From positions 372,001 to 436,000 of the forward strand of contig NZ_SSMY01000011.1 of assembly GCF_004799495.1 (NCBI RefSeq): a stretch of DNA of 64,000 bases. Reading direction: 5' to 3'. This document shows, one piece after another, positions 37,451 to 44,819 of the stretch; position 1 is the stretch's first letter; each line of letters begins with the position of its first letter. Source of the stretch: Sphingomonas sp. Its GTDB lineage: Bacteria; Pseudomonadota; Alphaproteobacteria; Sphingomonadales; Sphingomonadaceae. The position numbers and the translations under genes are program-made. The notes under the pieces are model-generated. The model did no database searches. It was not told the DNA's origin and saw only the letters and a program-made list of their open reading frames with translations.

Positions 37451-38905
37451 ATGGGGAATAGACTGGGCCGGGCGATGAGCGCGGTCGCCGCGCTGGCGAT
37501 GGTGAGCGGCTGCGGCGGTGGCGGCAGCGGCAGCACGCTCGCTTCGGGCGGCGGCGGCTCGACCGGCACCAGTGGTGGCGGCGGCACCACTGCGACGGGC
37601 TGCACGCTGCGCGAGCGCCAGGACTGGGCCGCGGCGCAGCTCAAGGAATGGTATCTCTTCCCCGACACGCTCCCGGCGAGCCTCGACCCGACGCCGTACA
37701 CCACCGTCGGTGACTATATCGATGCGCTGACCGCGACCGCGCGCGCGCAGCACAAGGACCGCTATTTCACCTACCTCACCTCGATCGCGAGCGAGGACGC
37801 ATACTATAATTCCGGGTCGAGTGCCGGGTTCGGCGTGCGCCTGTCGTACGACAGCGTCGCCAAACGCCTGTTCGTCGCCGAAAGCTTCGAGGGCGCACCC
37901 GCGCTAGCCGCCGGGATCGACCGCGGGAGCGAGATCATCGCGATCGGCACGACCACCGCGAACCTCCAGAACGTCAGTGACATCTTCACGTCGTCGGGCG
38001 CGCAAGGCGTCAGCGATGCGCTCGGGCCGTCGACCGCTGGCACGTCGCGCGTGCTCAAGGTGGTGACCGCCGGTGTGACCAGCACGGTCACCGTGACCAA
38101 GACCGACTACTCGCTGACCCCGGTGTCGAGCCGCTACGGCGCGAAGGTCATCACCGAGGGCGGCCAGCAATACGGCTACATCAACCTGCGCACCTTCATC
38201 ACCACCGCCGACCCGGCGTTGCGCGCGGCGTTCAACAGTTTCCGCGCCGCCGGCATCACCAACATCGTCATCGACCTGCGCTACAACGGCGGCGGGCTGA
38301 TCTCGATCGCCGACCTGATGGGCGATTTGATGGGGCGCAACCGGTCGTCGAGCGAGGTGTTCGAATACACCACCTTCCGCCCCGAAAAGTCGTCGAACAA
38401 CTCGACCCATATGTTCACGACCCAGCCCGAGGCGATCGCGCCGACCAAGGTCGCGTTCATCGGCACCGGCGGCACCGCGTCGGCGAGCGAGCTCGTGATC
38501 AACGGCATGGTCCCTTACCTCCACGCCAACGCCGCGCTGATCGGCACCAACACCTATGGCAAGCCGGTCGGCCAGATCGCGATCGACAAATCGGCATGCG
38601 ACGACCGGCTGCGCGTGATCGCCTTCGCGCTGCAGAACGCCAACCGGCGCGGCGATTATTACGACGGGCTCGCCAATTTCGTCGAAGCGAGCTGCCAGGC
38701 GGGCGACGACGTGACGTACCAGCTCGGCGACCCGCGCGAGGCCTCGACGCGTTCGGCGCTTGATTTCCTCGAAGGCAAGGCGTGCAGCAAGATCACCGCC
38801 AATGCGGGCCTCGGCGGCAAGCAGGCGGTCGTGGCGCAACCGCGCGAACTGCTCGTCCCGCAGGACGCCAGCACCGCGCAGCGCGAGACGCCGGGGCTGT
38901 TCTGA
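37451..38905 (+). CDS. S41-family peptidase lipoprotein
   Basis: It is a C-terminal-processing-type serine peptidase anchored in the membrane. The start is the ATG at 37451 (MGNRLGRAMSAVAALAMVSG) with a lipobox MVSGC; a GTG at 37433 is also in frame. A Gly/Ser-rich linker follows the lipid Cys. A PDZ-like region is around 150-210, and the peptidase core includes VIDLRYNGGGLISIADLM and the active-site Ser in GTGGTASASELVING, with the Lys in TYGKPVGQ. Length is 484 residues. The target is unknown. Confidence 0.88.
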   Translation: MGNRLGRAMSAVAALAMVSGCGGGGSGSTLASGGGGSTGTSGGGGTTATGCTLRERQDWAAAQLKEWYLFPDTLPASLDPTPYTTVGDYIDALTATARAQHKDRYFTYLTSIASEDAYYNSGSSAGFGVRLSYDSVAKRLFVAESFEGAPALAAGIDRGSEIIAIGTTTANLQNVSDIFTSSGAQGVSDALGPSTAGTSRVLKVVTAGVTSTVTVTKTDYSLTPVSSRYGAKVITEGGQQYGYINLRTFITTADPALRAAFNSFRAAGITNIVIDLRYNGGGLISIADLMGDLMGRNRSSSEVFEYTTFRPEKSSNNSTHMFTTQPEAIAPTKVAFIGTGGTASASELVINGMVPYLHANAALIGTNTYGKPVGQIAIDKSACDDRLRVIAFALQNANRRGDYYDGLANFVEASCQAGDDVTYQLGDPREASTRSALDFLEGKACSKITANAGLGGKQAVVAQPRELLVPQDASTAQRETPGLF

Positions 38906-38906
38906 T

Positions 38907-39033
38907 CCTCCCCATTCATGGGGAGGGGGGCCGCCGACCGCAGGTCGGTGGTGAAGGGGGGGTGGCCGCGAGCGTCCCGTTAGCTGCCCACCCCCTCCAC
39001 CGCTTCGCGGTCCCCCTCCCCGTCCCGGGGAGG
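38907..39033. repeat. REP-like element before the Nudix gene
   Basis: Terminal hairpins CCTCCCC/GGGGAGG at 38907-38926 and again at 39015-39033 flank inner palindromes (CCGACCGCAGGTCGG, and the arms at 38940-39010). It separates the S41 gene and the Nudix gene and starts two bases after the S41 stop. Confidence 0.7.
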
Positions 39034-39051
39034 ATTTGATAGGGCAGGCCA

Positions 39052-39813
39052 ATGTCCGACGCCCCGCAGCCCGCCATCCCCGCCGCGACGCTCATCCTGA
39101 TCCGCGACCGCGCGGGCGCGGCGCCCGACCTGCTGATGGTCGAGCGCGCCAAGGCGATGGTGTTCGCGGGCGGCGCGCTGGTGTTTCCCGGCGGGCGGAT
39201 CGATCCAGGGGACTATACGCTGGCCGCCACCTTGCAACTCGAGCCCGAAGACGGCCCCGCGCGGATCGCCGCGATCCGCGAGACGATCGAGGAAGCCGGC
39301 GTGCCCGTCGGGCTGACCCCCGCACCCGATGCCGCCACACTCGCCGCGCTACGTGACGGGCTCCATGCCGGCGAAGCGCTGGGGCCGCTGCTCGACGCGC
39401 ACGGCCTGAGCCTCGATCTCGCCGCGCTCACCTATTTCGCGCGCTGGCTGCCCGCGCACCGCCATATGCGGATCTTCGACACGCGCTTCTACCTCGCCGC
39501 CTGGCCCGACGGCGCGGCGGAGCCTGTGGTCGACGATACCGAGAATGTGCGCTTGCTCTGGGCCAGCGCCGCCGAGGTGCTGGCCGAGTGCGACGCGGGC
39601 CGCGCGGCGGTGATCTTCCCGACCCGCCGCAACCTCGAACGGCTCGCGCAATACAGCGACTATGCGCACGCCGTCGCCGACGCGCTGGCGCACCCGCCGC
39701 GCACGATCACCCCGTTCGCGGAGGAACGCGACGGCGTGCCCTACCTCTGCATCCCCGACGACCTCGGCTACCCAGTGACGCGCGAGAAACTGACCGGCGC
39801 GCTGCGCGGCTGA
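39052..39813 (+). CDS. Nudix hydrolase (NUDT19-like)
   Basis: Nudix enzymes cleave nucleoside diphosphates linked to other groups. The start is the ATG at 39052. A large insertion between the GGRI strand and the Nudix helix is seen, as in NUDT19-type CoA/acyl-CoA diphosphatases; the box reads AAIRETIEEAGVPVG. Other marks are 'LPAHRHMRIFDTRFYLA' and 'ENVRLLWASAAEVL'. Length is 253 residues. The CoA substrate is an inference. Confidence 0.85.
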   Translation: MSDAPQPAIPAATLILIRDRAGAAPDLLMVERAKAMVFAGGALVFPGGRIDPGDYTLAATLQLEPEDGPARIAAIRETIEEAGVPVGLTPAPDAATLAALRDGLHAGEALGPLLDAHGLSLDLAALTYFARWLPAHRHMRIFDTRFYLAAWPDGAAEPVVDDTENVRLLWASAAEVLAECDAGRAAVIFPTRRNLERLAQYSDYAHAVADALAHPPRTITPFAEERDGVPYLCIPDDLGYPVTREKLTGALRG

Positions 39814-39814
39814 G

Positions 39815-40369
39815 TCAGTTCGACAGCGCCGTCCCCGTATCGACCTTCTCGACCCACGCCGGGAAGAAGCTCGGCTGGCGGTTCGACCAGCCCGACGCCG
39901 TCGCCGCCGCCTCGCTGATCGATTGCAGCAATTTGCGGCGCAGGTCGGGGTGGAGATGCGGCAGCGCCGCGCCCGCGCAGAACGCGCCGGGGAGCCACGG
40001 CCGCACCTCGGCGCCGATCAACCGCTCGTACAGGAAGCGATATGCGGAGAAGCTCGTCAACCGCCCCTGCCCCAGGTCGAACGCGGTCACCGTCACCAGC
40101 GGCGCCATGAACATCTCGATCGCGTCGAGCCCGCTGTCGTCGGGCACCATCGCGCGGATTTCCTCGAGCCGGTCGTAGATCCGGGCCTGGGCGCGGATGC
40201 TAGCGGCCTCGACCGCGTCGCGCGACCAGCGCAGCATCGCGTCCTCACGCTCGAGGCCCACGTCGAGGCTGCGGCGGATGTAGCGCTGCGTCGCCGAGGC
40301 GAAGCCCGCGAACTCCTTGATCTCGGACAGCGTCATCGCGCCGTCGGCTGGTCTCTTGCTGGCACCCAT
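39815..40369 (-). CDS. conserved-looking protein of unknown function
   Basis: No family is recognised. The 184-residue product starts MGASKRPADGAMTLSEIKEF with an alternative in-frame Met at residue 12. It looks soluble and mainly helical; a long charged stretch (REDAMLRWSRDAVEAASIRA) could form a coiled coil. It ends one base from the convergent Nudix gene stop. Upstream is a gene-free stretch that holds a large palindrome. Confidence 0.6.
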   Translation of the reverse strand: MGASKRPADGAMTLSEIKEFAGFASATQRYIRRSLDVGLEREDAMLRWSRDAVEAASIRAQARIYDRLEEIRAMVPDDSGLDAIEMFMAPLVTVTAFDLGQGRLTSFSAYRFLYERLIGAEVRPWLPGAFCAGAALPHLHPDLRRKLLQSISEAAATASGWSNRQPSFFPAWVEKVDTGTALSN

Positions 40370-40567
40370 ACGAACACCCCACCCGCTACAAGTACGAGGA
40401 GGATGATGCGCCGATATGGTTAACGTAAGCCTTAACGCATCAGTCGCCCCGCGTTCAGGATGGAATCACGGATCGTGCTGCGGCGCAACGCGGATTGCGA
40501 CAAAGCGAGTCCGCCGTGCCGATCGGTTAACGAGTGAGGGATTTAGGCAACATCTGCGTCGGCAAGG

Positions 40568-40649
40568 GCGGTGCCGGCCCGCTCCCCCGCCCGGCCGCCC
40601 AGTCAGGATATTCTATGGGCGGCCGGGCGGGGGAGCGGGCCGGCACCGC
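40568..40649. repeat. 34-bp perfect inverted repeat with 14-base loop
   Basis: The arms 40568-40601 and 40616-40649 are perfect reverse complements over 34 bases (start GCGGTGCCGGCCCGCTCC). The loop is GTCAGGATATTCTA. The gap 40370-40672 (303 bases) holds no gene apart from this. It could be a terminator-like hairpin for the small gene at 40673, a REP-type insertion or a recombination site. Confidence 0.9.
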
Positions 40650-40672
40650 GCATCGGCGTGAGCCGATCAAAA

Positions 40673-40933
40673 TCAGCTATCCTGCTGCCGCTCCGCCTCC
40701 GCCGCTTCGTCGAACCCGGACGATTTGGGCGGCTCGCCGCTGTCGCCGGGCTGCGTCGCCGAAGGCGGGTCGGACGCGTCCATCGATTCGTCGAGCCCGC
40801 GGTCGAGCTGCGCGTCCTCGTTCTCGGGGTCCTTCTTGAGCCGCTTTTCGATCGACGTGTCCTGGCCGGCGTCCTGCCGCGGGTCCTGCGCGACGCGTTC
40901 CTCATCGGTGGTGTTCGTCGGATGGTCGCCCAT
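40673..40933 (-). CDS. small acidic, probably disordered protein under a stress promoter
   Basis: No family is recognised. The start is the ATG at 40933 (MGDHPTNTTDEERVAQDPRQ) with an AGGAGG site five bases away. The 86-residue product is rich in Asp, Glu, Gln and Pro with almost no hydrophobic residues (for example KRLKKDPENEDAQLDRGLDE), so it is likely disordered. An EcfG-type promoter lies at 40964-40989, so it is probably a general stress protein. Confidence 0.75.
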   Translation of the reverse strand: MGDHPTNTTDEERVAQDPRQDAGQDTSIEKRLKKDPENEDAQLDRGLDESMDASDPPSATQPGDSGEPPKSSGFDEAAEAERQQDS

Positions 40934-40963
40934 CTCGGCCTCCTGAAATGGTTTCGGGTACAA

Positions 40964-40989
40964 AACGGCTGCCGCTGCGGGACGGTTCC
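40964..40989 (-). promoter_or_regulatory. EcfG-type general stress promoter
   Basis: On the minus strand GGAAC (40989-40985) and CGTT (40967-40964) are separated by 17 bases, the same spacing as at 28280-28305. It is about 30 bases before the AGGAGG of the small acidic gene. Confidence 0.75.
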
Positions 40990-40995
40990 CGCGCA

Positions 40996-41029
40996 AAAGA
41001 AAAGGCCCGGCGGATCGCTCCGCCGGGCC
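40996..41029 (-). terminator. terminator of the Bax-inhibitor-1 gene
   Basis: On the minus strand GGCCCGGCGGA / TCCGCCGGGCC (41029-41019 with 41014-41004) forms an 11-bp stem around a 4-base loop and is followed by a T-rich tail (41003-40996, TTTTCTTTT). It ends the gene at 41053. Confidence 0.85.
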
Positions 41030-41052
41030 CGTTCGATACCGTGTTCGAAACC

Positions 41053-41802
41053 CTAGTTCCGGCTGCTGCCGAACAGGCGCAGGATGAACAGGAACATGTT
41101 GATGAAATCGAGGTACAGGTTGAGCGCCGACATGATCTTGGCGCGGCCCTCGCCCTCGGTCCCGGCGACGTAGCTGTAGATGCTTTTGGTGCGCTGCGTG
41201 TCGTACGCGGTCAGGCCGGCGAAGATCAGCACGCCGAGCACACTGATCACGAGTGCCATCGGCCCCGAGTGCAGGAACGCGTTGACCAGCATCGCGACGA
41301 TCAGACCGACCAGCCCGACAATCAGGAAGCTGCCGAACGCCGACAGGTTACGCTGCGTGGTGTAGCCGTACAGGCTCAGCCCCGCGAAGCCCGCGGCGGT
41401 GGCGAAGAACGCGCCCGCGATCGACGCACCCGAATAGGCGAGGAAGATCGTCGACAGCGACGCGCCGAGCAGTCCGGCATAGGCCCAGAACAGCGCCTGG
41501 AGCGTGCCGGTCGCCATCCGGTTCTGTCCGAAGCTCATCGCGAACACGATGCCCAGCGGGGCGAACGCGACGATATAGCCCAGCCCCGACAGGCCGCGCC
41601 CGGTCGCGTTGATCAGCGCGGTGTATGCGCCCGAATAGAACACGCCCATCGCGACGATGCCGGTGAGCAGCACCGCCGACGCCATGTAATTGTAGACCGA
41701 GAGCATGTAGGCGCGAAGCCCCGCGTCGTACGCGACGCTACGCGCATCGGTCGCGGCGCCGACGGGCGCGAGACCGGGACGGGGATCAGACCAGTTGGCC
41801 AT
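41053..41802 (-). CDS. Bax inhibitor-1 (TMBIM/YccA) family membrane protein
   Basis: Family members are seven-helix membrane proteins; bacterial ones can leak Ca2+ or modulate FtsH. The start is the ATG at 41802 (MANWSDPRPGLAPVGAATDA) with an AGGAG site. The 249-residue product has seven hydrophobic segments, and near the end the family marks 'YDTQRTKSIYSYVAGT' and 'NLYLDFINMFLFILRLFGSS'. A sigma70-type promoter lies at 41844-41872 and a terminator follows at 40996-41029, so it is a single-gene unit. Confidence 0.92.
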   Translation of the reverse strand: MANWSDPRPGLAPVGAATDARSVAYDAGLRAYMLSVYNYMASAVLLTGIVAMGVFYSGAYTALINATGRGLSGLGYIVAFAPLGIVFAMSFGQNRMATGTLQALFWAYAGLLGASLSTIFLAYSGASIAGAFFATAAGFAGLSLYGYTTQRNLSAFGSFLIVGLVGLIVAMLVNAFLHSGPMALVISVLGVLIFAGLTAYDTQRTKSIYSYVAGTEGEGRAKIMSALNLYLDFINMFLFILRLFGSSRN

Positions 41803-41843
41803 CGAAAAACTCCTCTGCACGGCCACAATGGCCGCTTCCGGAC

Positions 41844-41872
41844 AATATCGTGGGTTCGGGTGCGTTGTTCAA
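41844..41872 (-). promoter_or_regulatory. candidate sigma70 promoter of the Bax-inhibitor-1 gene
   Basis: On the minus strand TTGAAC (41872-41867) and GATATT (41849-41844) are 17 bases apart, about 45 bases before the ATG. Both boxes are close to consensus. Confidence 0.5.
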
Positions 41873-41920
41873 GCGAAACACGACGGGACGTGGGTGGCCG
41901 AAATGGGTTAAGGCGCGGCG

Positions 41921-42463
41921 ATGCACCGCCTGTTCGTCGCGCTCCGTCCGCCGCTTGCGATCCGTGGCGCCCTCGCCGCGGTGCAAGGAGAGGTGCCGCA
42001 CGCGCGGTGGCAGGAGGACGATCAGCTTCACCTGACCGTGCGCTATATCGGCGAGGTTGAACGGCCCGCGGCCGAGGATATTGCGCTCGCGCTAGGCCAG
42101 GTCTGCGCGCCCGCGCCGACCGTCGCACTGGCGGGCGTCGGCGCGTTCGACAAGCAGGGCCGCGTCGACGCGCTCTGGGCCGGGGTCGCGCCGCACGACG
42201 CGCTGGCGGCGTTGCACAGGAAGGTCGACCAGGCGCTGGTACGGGTCGGGCTGGAGCCGGAGCGCCGTGCCTATCTGCCCCACATCACTCTCGCGCGGCT
42301 GCCGCGCAGCGCCGGCAACGATCCCGCGATCGAGCAATGGCGCGCGCGCAACGCCGCGCTGACGAGCGAGCCGTTCGGCCTCGACGCGCTAATCCTCTAC
42401 GAAAGCCGGCTCGGCCGCGACGGCGCAAGCTACCAGGCGGTGATGCGCTTCCCGATGGACTGA
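41921..42463 (+). CDS. thpR: RNA 2',3'-cyclic phosphodiesterase (ligT-like)
   Basis: ThpR opens 2',3'-cyclic phosphates at RNA ends. The two catalytic HxT motifs are present: HLTV near residue 37 and HITL near residue 121. The 180-residue length is typical (MHRLFVALRPP is the family start). Its last 34 bases overlap the convergent gene at 42430-42993, a rare but possible arrangement. Confidence 0.92.
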   Translation: MHRLFVALRPPLAIRGALAAVQGEVPHARWQEDDQLHLTVRYIGEVERPAAEDIALALGQVCAPAPTVALAGVGAFDKQGRVDALWAGVAPHDALAALHRKVDQALVRVGLEPERRAYLPHITLARLPRSAGNDPAIEQWRARNAALTSEPFGLDALILYESRLGRDGASYQAVMRFPMD

Positions 42464-42993
42464 GTCATGCTCGCCGGCACGTCGATCCCCGACAATCGCC
42501 AGCTTAGCCCATGCGCGCTGAACACGAAGCCGACCCCGCCGGGGCTATTCCTGGCATGAACCACGAAGGTGCCGAGCCCCGTGCGATCGAGCGCGACATC
42601 GCGAACCAGTTCGCCCGCCGGATTGACCGCGCCGGTGAAGCTGCGCCCGTCTTCGGGCGGCCCGGCCCTGGCGAGCACCAGGCGCACCGTCTCGGGCGTG
42701 ATATAGGTGTCGATCTGCTCGTCGATTGCGGCGAGCCGCGAGGTGTCCCGCGTGGGCAACGACCAGCCATTGGCGTCGGTGCGCGGGGTGGGCGCCGTCC
42801 GGCCCGCACCGACCTGCGCCTTGAGGTTCTGTCGCAGCGCGGCGAAATCGACATAGCCGATGATGCCCTCGACATCGTGCTTCTCGATCGCGGTGCGCAA
42901 CCCGTAGAGCGTCACCCAGGGCGAGCCGACATACCAGAAACAGCCCAGCCCGAACGCCACCGCTGCGACCGACGCCGGCACCCACCCCTTCAT
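42430..42993 (-). CDS. DUF2939 family protein
   Basis: The function is unknown. The start is the ATG at 42993 (MKGWVPASVAAVAFGLGCFWY), with one hydrophobic N-terminal segment that may be a membrane anchor or uncleaved signal. The DUF2939 pattern 'YVGSPWVTLYGLRTAIEKHD' and 'VDFAALRQNLKAQV' is clear. Length is 187 residues. The stop end lies inside the convergent thpR gene. Confidence 0.85.
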   Translation of the reverse strand: MKGWVPASVAAVAFGLGCFWYVGSPWVTLYGLRTAIEKHDVEGIIGYVDFAALRQNLKAQVGAGRTAPTPRTDANGWSLPTRDTSRLAAIDEQIDTYITPETVRLVLARAGPPEDGRSFTGAVNPAGELVRDVALDRTGLGTFVVHARNSPGGVGFVFSAHGLSWRLSGIDVPASMTQSIGKRITAW

Positions 42994-43068
42994 CGTCGCG
43001 ATCCCCTGCGCCGTCCGAAGCGCCAAGGGTTTGACGAAGGGGCGTTAACGCCGCGTTTCGCGAGAATC

Positions 43069-43608
43069 CTACCCCGCGACGAACACCCCGCACGCGATCC
43101 GCCCGCCCGAATTGCCCGACGGGTCGGTCATCAGATCGTCGGGCCCGGCATGGACGACCATCGCCGCGCCGTCGGCGTCGATCAACGTGTCGAAGCTCGC
43201 ACCCGGGATATTGACGCCGATCGTCCCGCGCCCGTCCGCCCCGACGACCAGATTGGGCAAATCGCCTTCATGCGGTCCCTGCGGGTTCATCGAGCCGTGC
43301 TTCATGCCGGTCGGGTTCCAGTGCGGCCCGGCGCTGGCGAAGTCCGGCCCCTCGCAGCGCCCGACGGTGTGGAGGTGGGCGCCGTGCATGCCGGGCGGCA
43401 GGAGCCGCGCGTCGATCGTGACGCGCAAGCCCCCCGCCACCTCGCGCACCGTCGCGCGGCCGACATCCTGACCCGAGGGCGTCCGCAGCATCGCCACCGC
43501 AACTCGCCCGCCCGCGACGGGCGCGCCGACCCGCTCCTCCTCGTGCGAACATCCTGCCAGCGTCACCAGCGCCATCAGCGCCACTCCCGCCATCGCCAGA
43601 CCGCGCAT
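43069..43608 (-). CDS. sodC: Cu/Zn superoxide dismutase, lipoprotein form
   Basis: The enzyme turns superoxide into O2 and H2O2. The product starts MRGLAMAGVALMALVTLAGC, a lipoprotein signal with Cys at the lipobox, so it is probably in the outer or inner membrane. Cu and Zn ligands are all visible: HGAHLHTVGRC, GPHWNP, HEGDLPNL and VVHAGPDD. The disulfide Cys and the R/G-rich end GGRIACGVF are present. Length is 179 residues. Confidence 0.95.
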   Translation of the reverse strand: MRGLAMAGVALMALVTLAGCSHEEERVGAPVAGGRVAVAMLRTPSGQDVGRATVREVAGGLRVTIDARLLPPGMHGAHLHTVGRCEGPDFASAGPHWNPTGMKHGSMNPQGPHEGDLPNLVVGADGRGTIGVNIPGASFDTLIDADGAAMVVHAGPDDLMTDPSGNSGGRIACGVFVAG

Positions 43609-43688
43609 ACCGCCCTCCTTGATTTCGTTTCGCGTCCAACCCTCTGCCGGTTAGAGCGGTTCCGCAAGCACCAACACGCGAGGAAGTG

Positions 43689-44069
43689 ATGACCGACAAG
43701 ACCCCATCCGAGCTGATCGACCAGCGCATCGCGGACCTCGGCGACTGGCGCGGCGACATGTTCGCCAAGGTGCGCGCGGTGGTGCTCGCAGCCGACCCGC
43801 ATATCGTCGAGGAATGGAAATGGCGCGGGGTGCCGACTTGGTATTGCGACGGCTTGGTCTGCACCGGGGAAAGCTACAAGGCAGCGATAAAGATGACGTT
43901 CGCCAAGGGCGCGGCACTCGACGACCCGAAGAAGCTGTTCAATTCGAGCCTTGAGGGCAACGTCCGCCGCGCGATCGATTTCCACGAGGGCGACGTGGTC
44001 GACGAAGCCGCGTTGTCCGCCCTGGTCAAGGCAGCGATCGCGCTCAACCGCAACGGCAAGAAGAAGTAA
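43689..44069 (+). CDS. DUF1801 family protein
   Basis: The function is unknown; the family (YdhG-like) has an iron-sulfur-free alpha/beta fold. The start is the ATG at 43689 after GAGGAA (a GTG just before is in frame). The 126-residue product has 'VVLAADPHIVEEWKWRGVPT', 'MTFAKGAALDDPKKLFN' and 'NVRRAIDFHEGD', which are family marks. It is convergent with the gene at 44079. Confidence 0.85.
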   Translation: MTDKTPSELIDQRIADLGDWRGDMFAKVRAVVLAADPHIVEEWKWRGVPTWYCDGLVCTGESYKAAIKMTFAKGAALDDPKKLFNSSLEGNVRRAIDFHEGDVVDEAALSALVKAAIALNRNGKKK

Positions 44070-44078
44070 CCGCGCGGA

Positions 44079-44492
44079 TCAGGCGACGACCGTCGTCGCC
44101 ACGGCCGAGGGGCGCGGCTGGTCGACATCGGCGTCGCAATCGCGCGGCACCTCGTCGTGGCGCCGCAATTTCTCGATCTCGTCCTCGGTCTTGCGCTCGA
44201 TCCCGGCGAGCTCGTCGCGCGCGCCGCGTTTCGCCAGGATCAGTTCGTCGATCTTCATGTGCAGCGCCGCTTCGGATCGTCGCTGCTGGTTGAGCACCAT
44301 CTGCGTGAGCGTGATCGCCAGCACCGACAGGATCAGCGTCAGCGTATTCACGCCCTTGGGACCGCCCTCGACGAACCATACCGCGCAGAAGATCGCGACG
44401 AGCGCGATGGCGGCGGGATGCCCCGACAAATTGGCGCCGCGATCGGACACCTTGCAGCCGAACAGATAGAGTTTGTGAGTAAATGTCGTCAT
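44079..44492 (-). CDS. low-affinity iron permease family protein
   Basis: Members are proposed small iron/metal permeases of the inner membrane; evidence in bacteria is thin. The start is the ATG at 44492 (MTTFTHKLYLFGCKVSDRGA) with an AAGGGG site. The 137-residue product has hydrophobic segments near residues 25-45 and 50-68, then a helix 'QMVLNQQRRSEAALHMKIDELI' shortened here to MVLNQQRRSEAALHMKIDEL. The tail is charged. Confidence 0.8.
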   Translation of the reverse strand: MTTFTHKLYLFGCKVSDRGANLSGHPAAIALVAIFCAVWFVEGGPKGVNTLTLILSVLAITLTQMVLNQQRRSEAALHMKIDELILAKRGARDELAGIERKTEDEIEKLRRHDEVPRDCDADVDQPRPSAVATTVVA

Positions 44493-44580
44493 GTCGGTCC
44501 CCTTTTCACGCGGGTACAGGCCACGGCGCAGACGCCGCAGCGCGGGCAATAACGCGCTAACGTGGATTAGGTGCCTGAGG

Positions 44581-44812
44581 TCAGGGCGCCGCGCGGAAAC
44601 GCTGCTCGAGCTGCGCGAGGTCGCCCGGCGCCACGTCGGAGACCGCGTAATAAGCCAAGCCGTTCGCCGACCAGCGGGAACCCCTGCGCGGTCAGGTCGG
44701 GCGTCGGCGGCGAGAAGCCGATCTTGCCGTCGAACCACGGCTTGACGACGTGGCGGTCGCAGGTCGGGATATCGACCAGATGAGCGACACCAGCCGCCGT
44801 CGAGAGCCACCG
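44581..44812 (-). pseudogene. decayed anti-sigma factor gene fragment (internal deletion)
   Basis: Two pieces of one known type of protein lie here in different frames. The first reads [20 protein letters not shown] then [19 protein letters not shown] and [12 protein letters not shown]. It matches the conserved part of membrane anti-sigma factors (HTVKPWF, FSPPV-D, FPLVGGRL). The second, from about 44655, reads [20 protein letters not shown] and ends at a TGA at 44581, like the C-terminus of the same family. The middle is missing and the N-terminus has a TAG just upstream. It is a remnant, not a working gene. It lies directly next to chrA. Confidence 0.75.
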
Positions 44813-44819
44813 CTACCCT

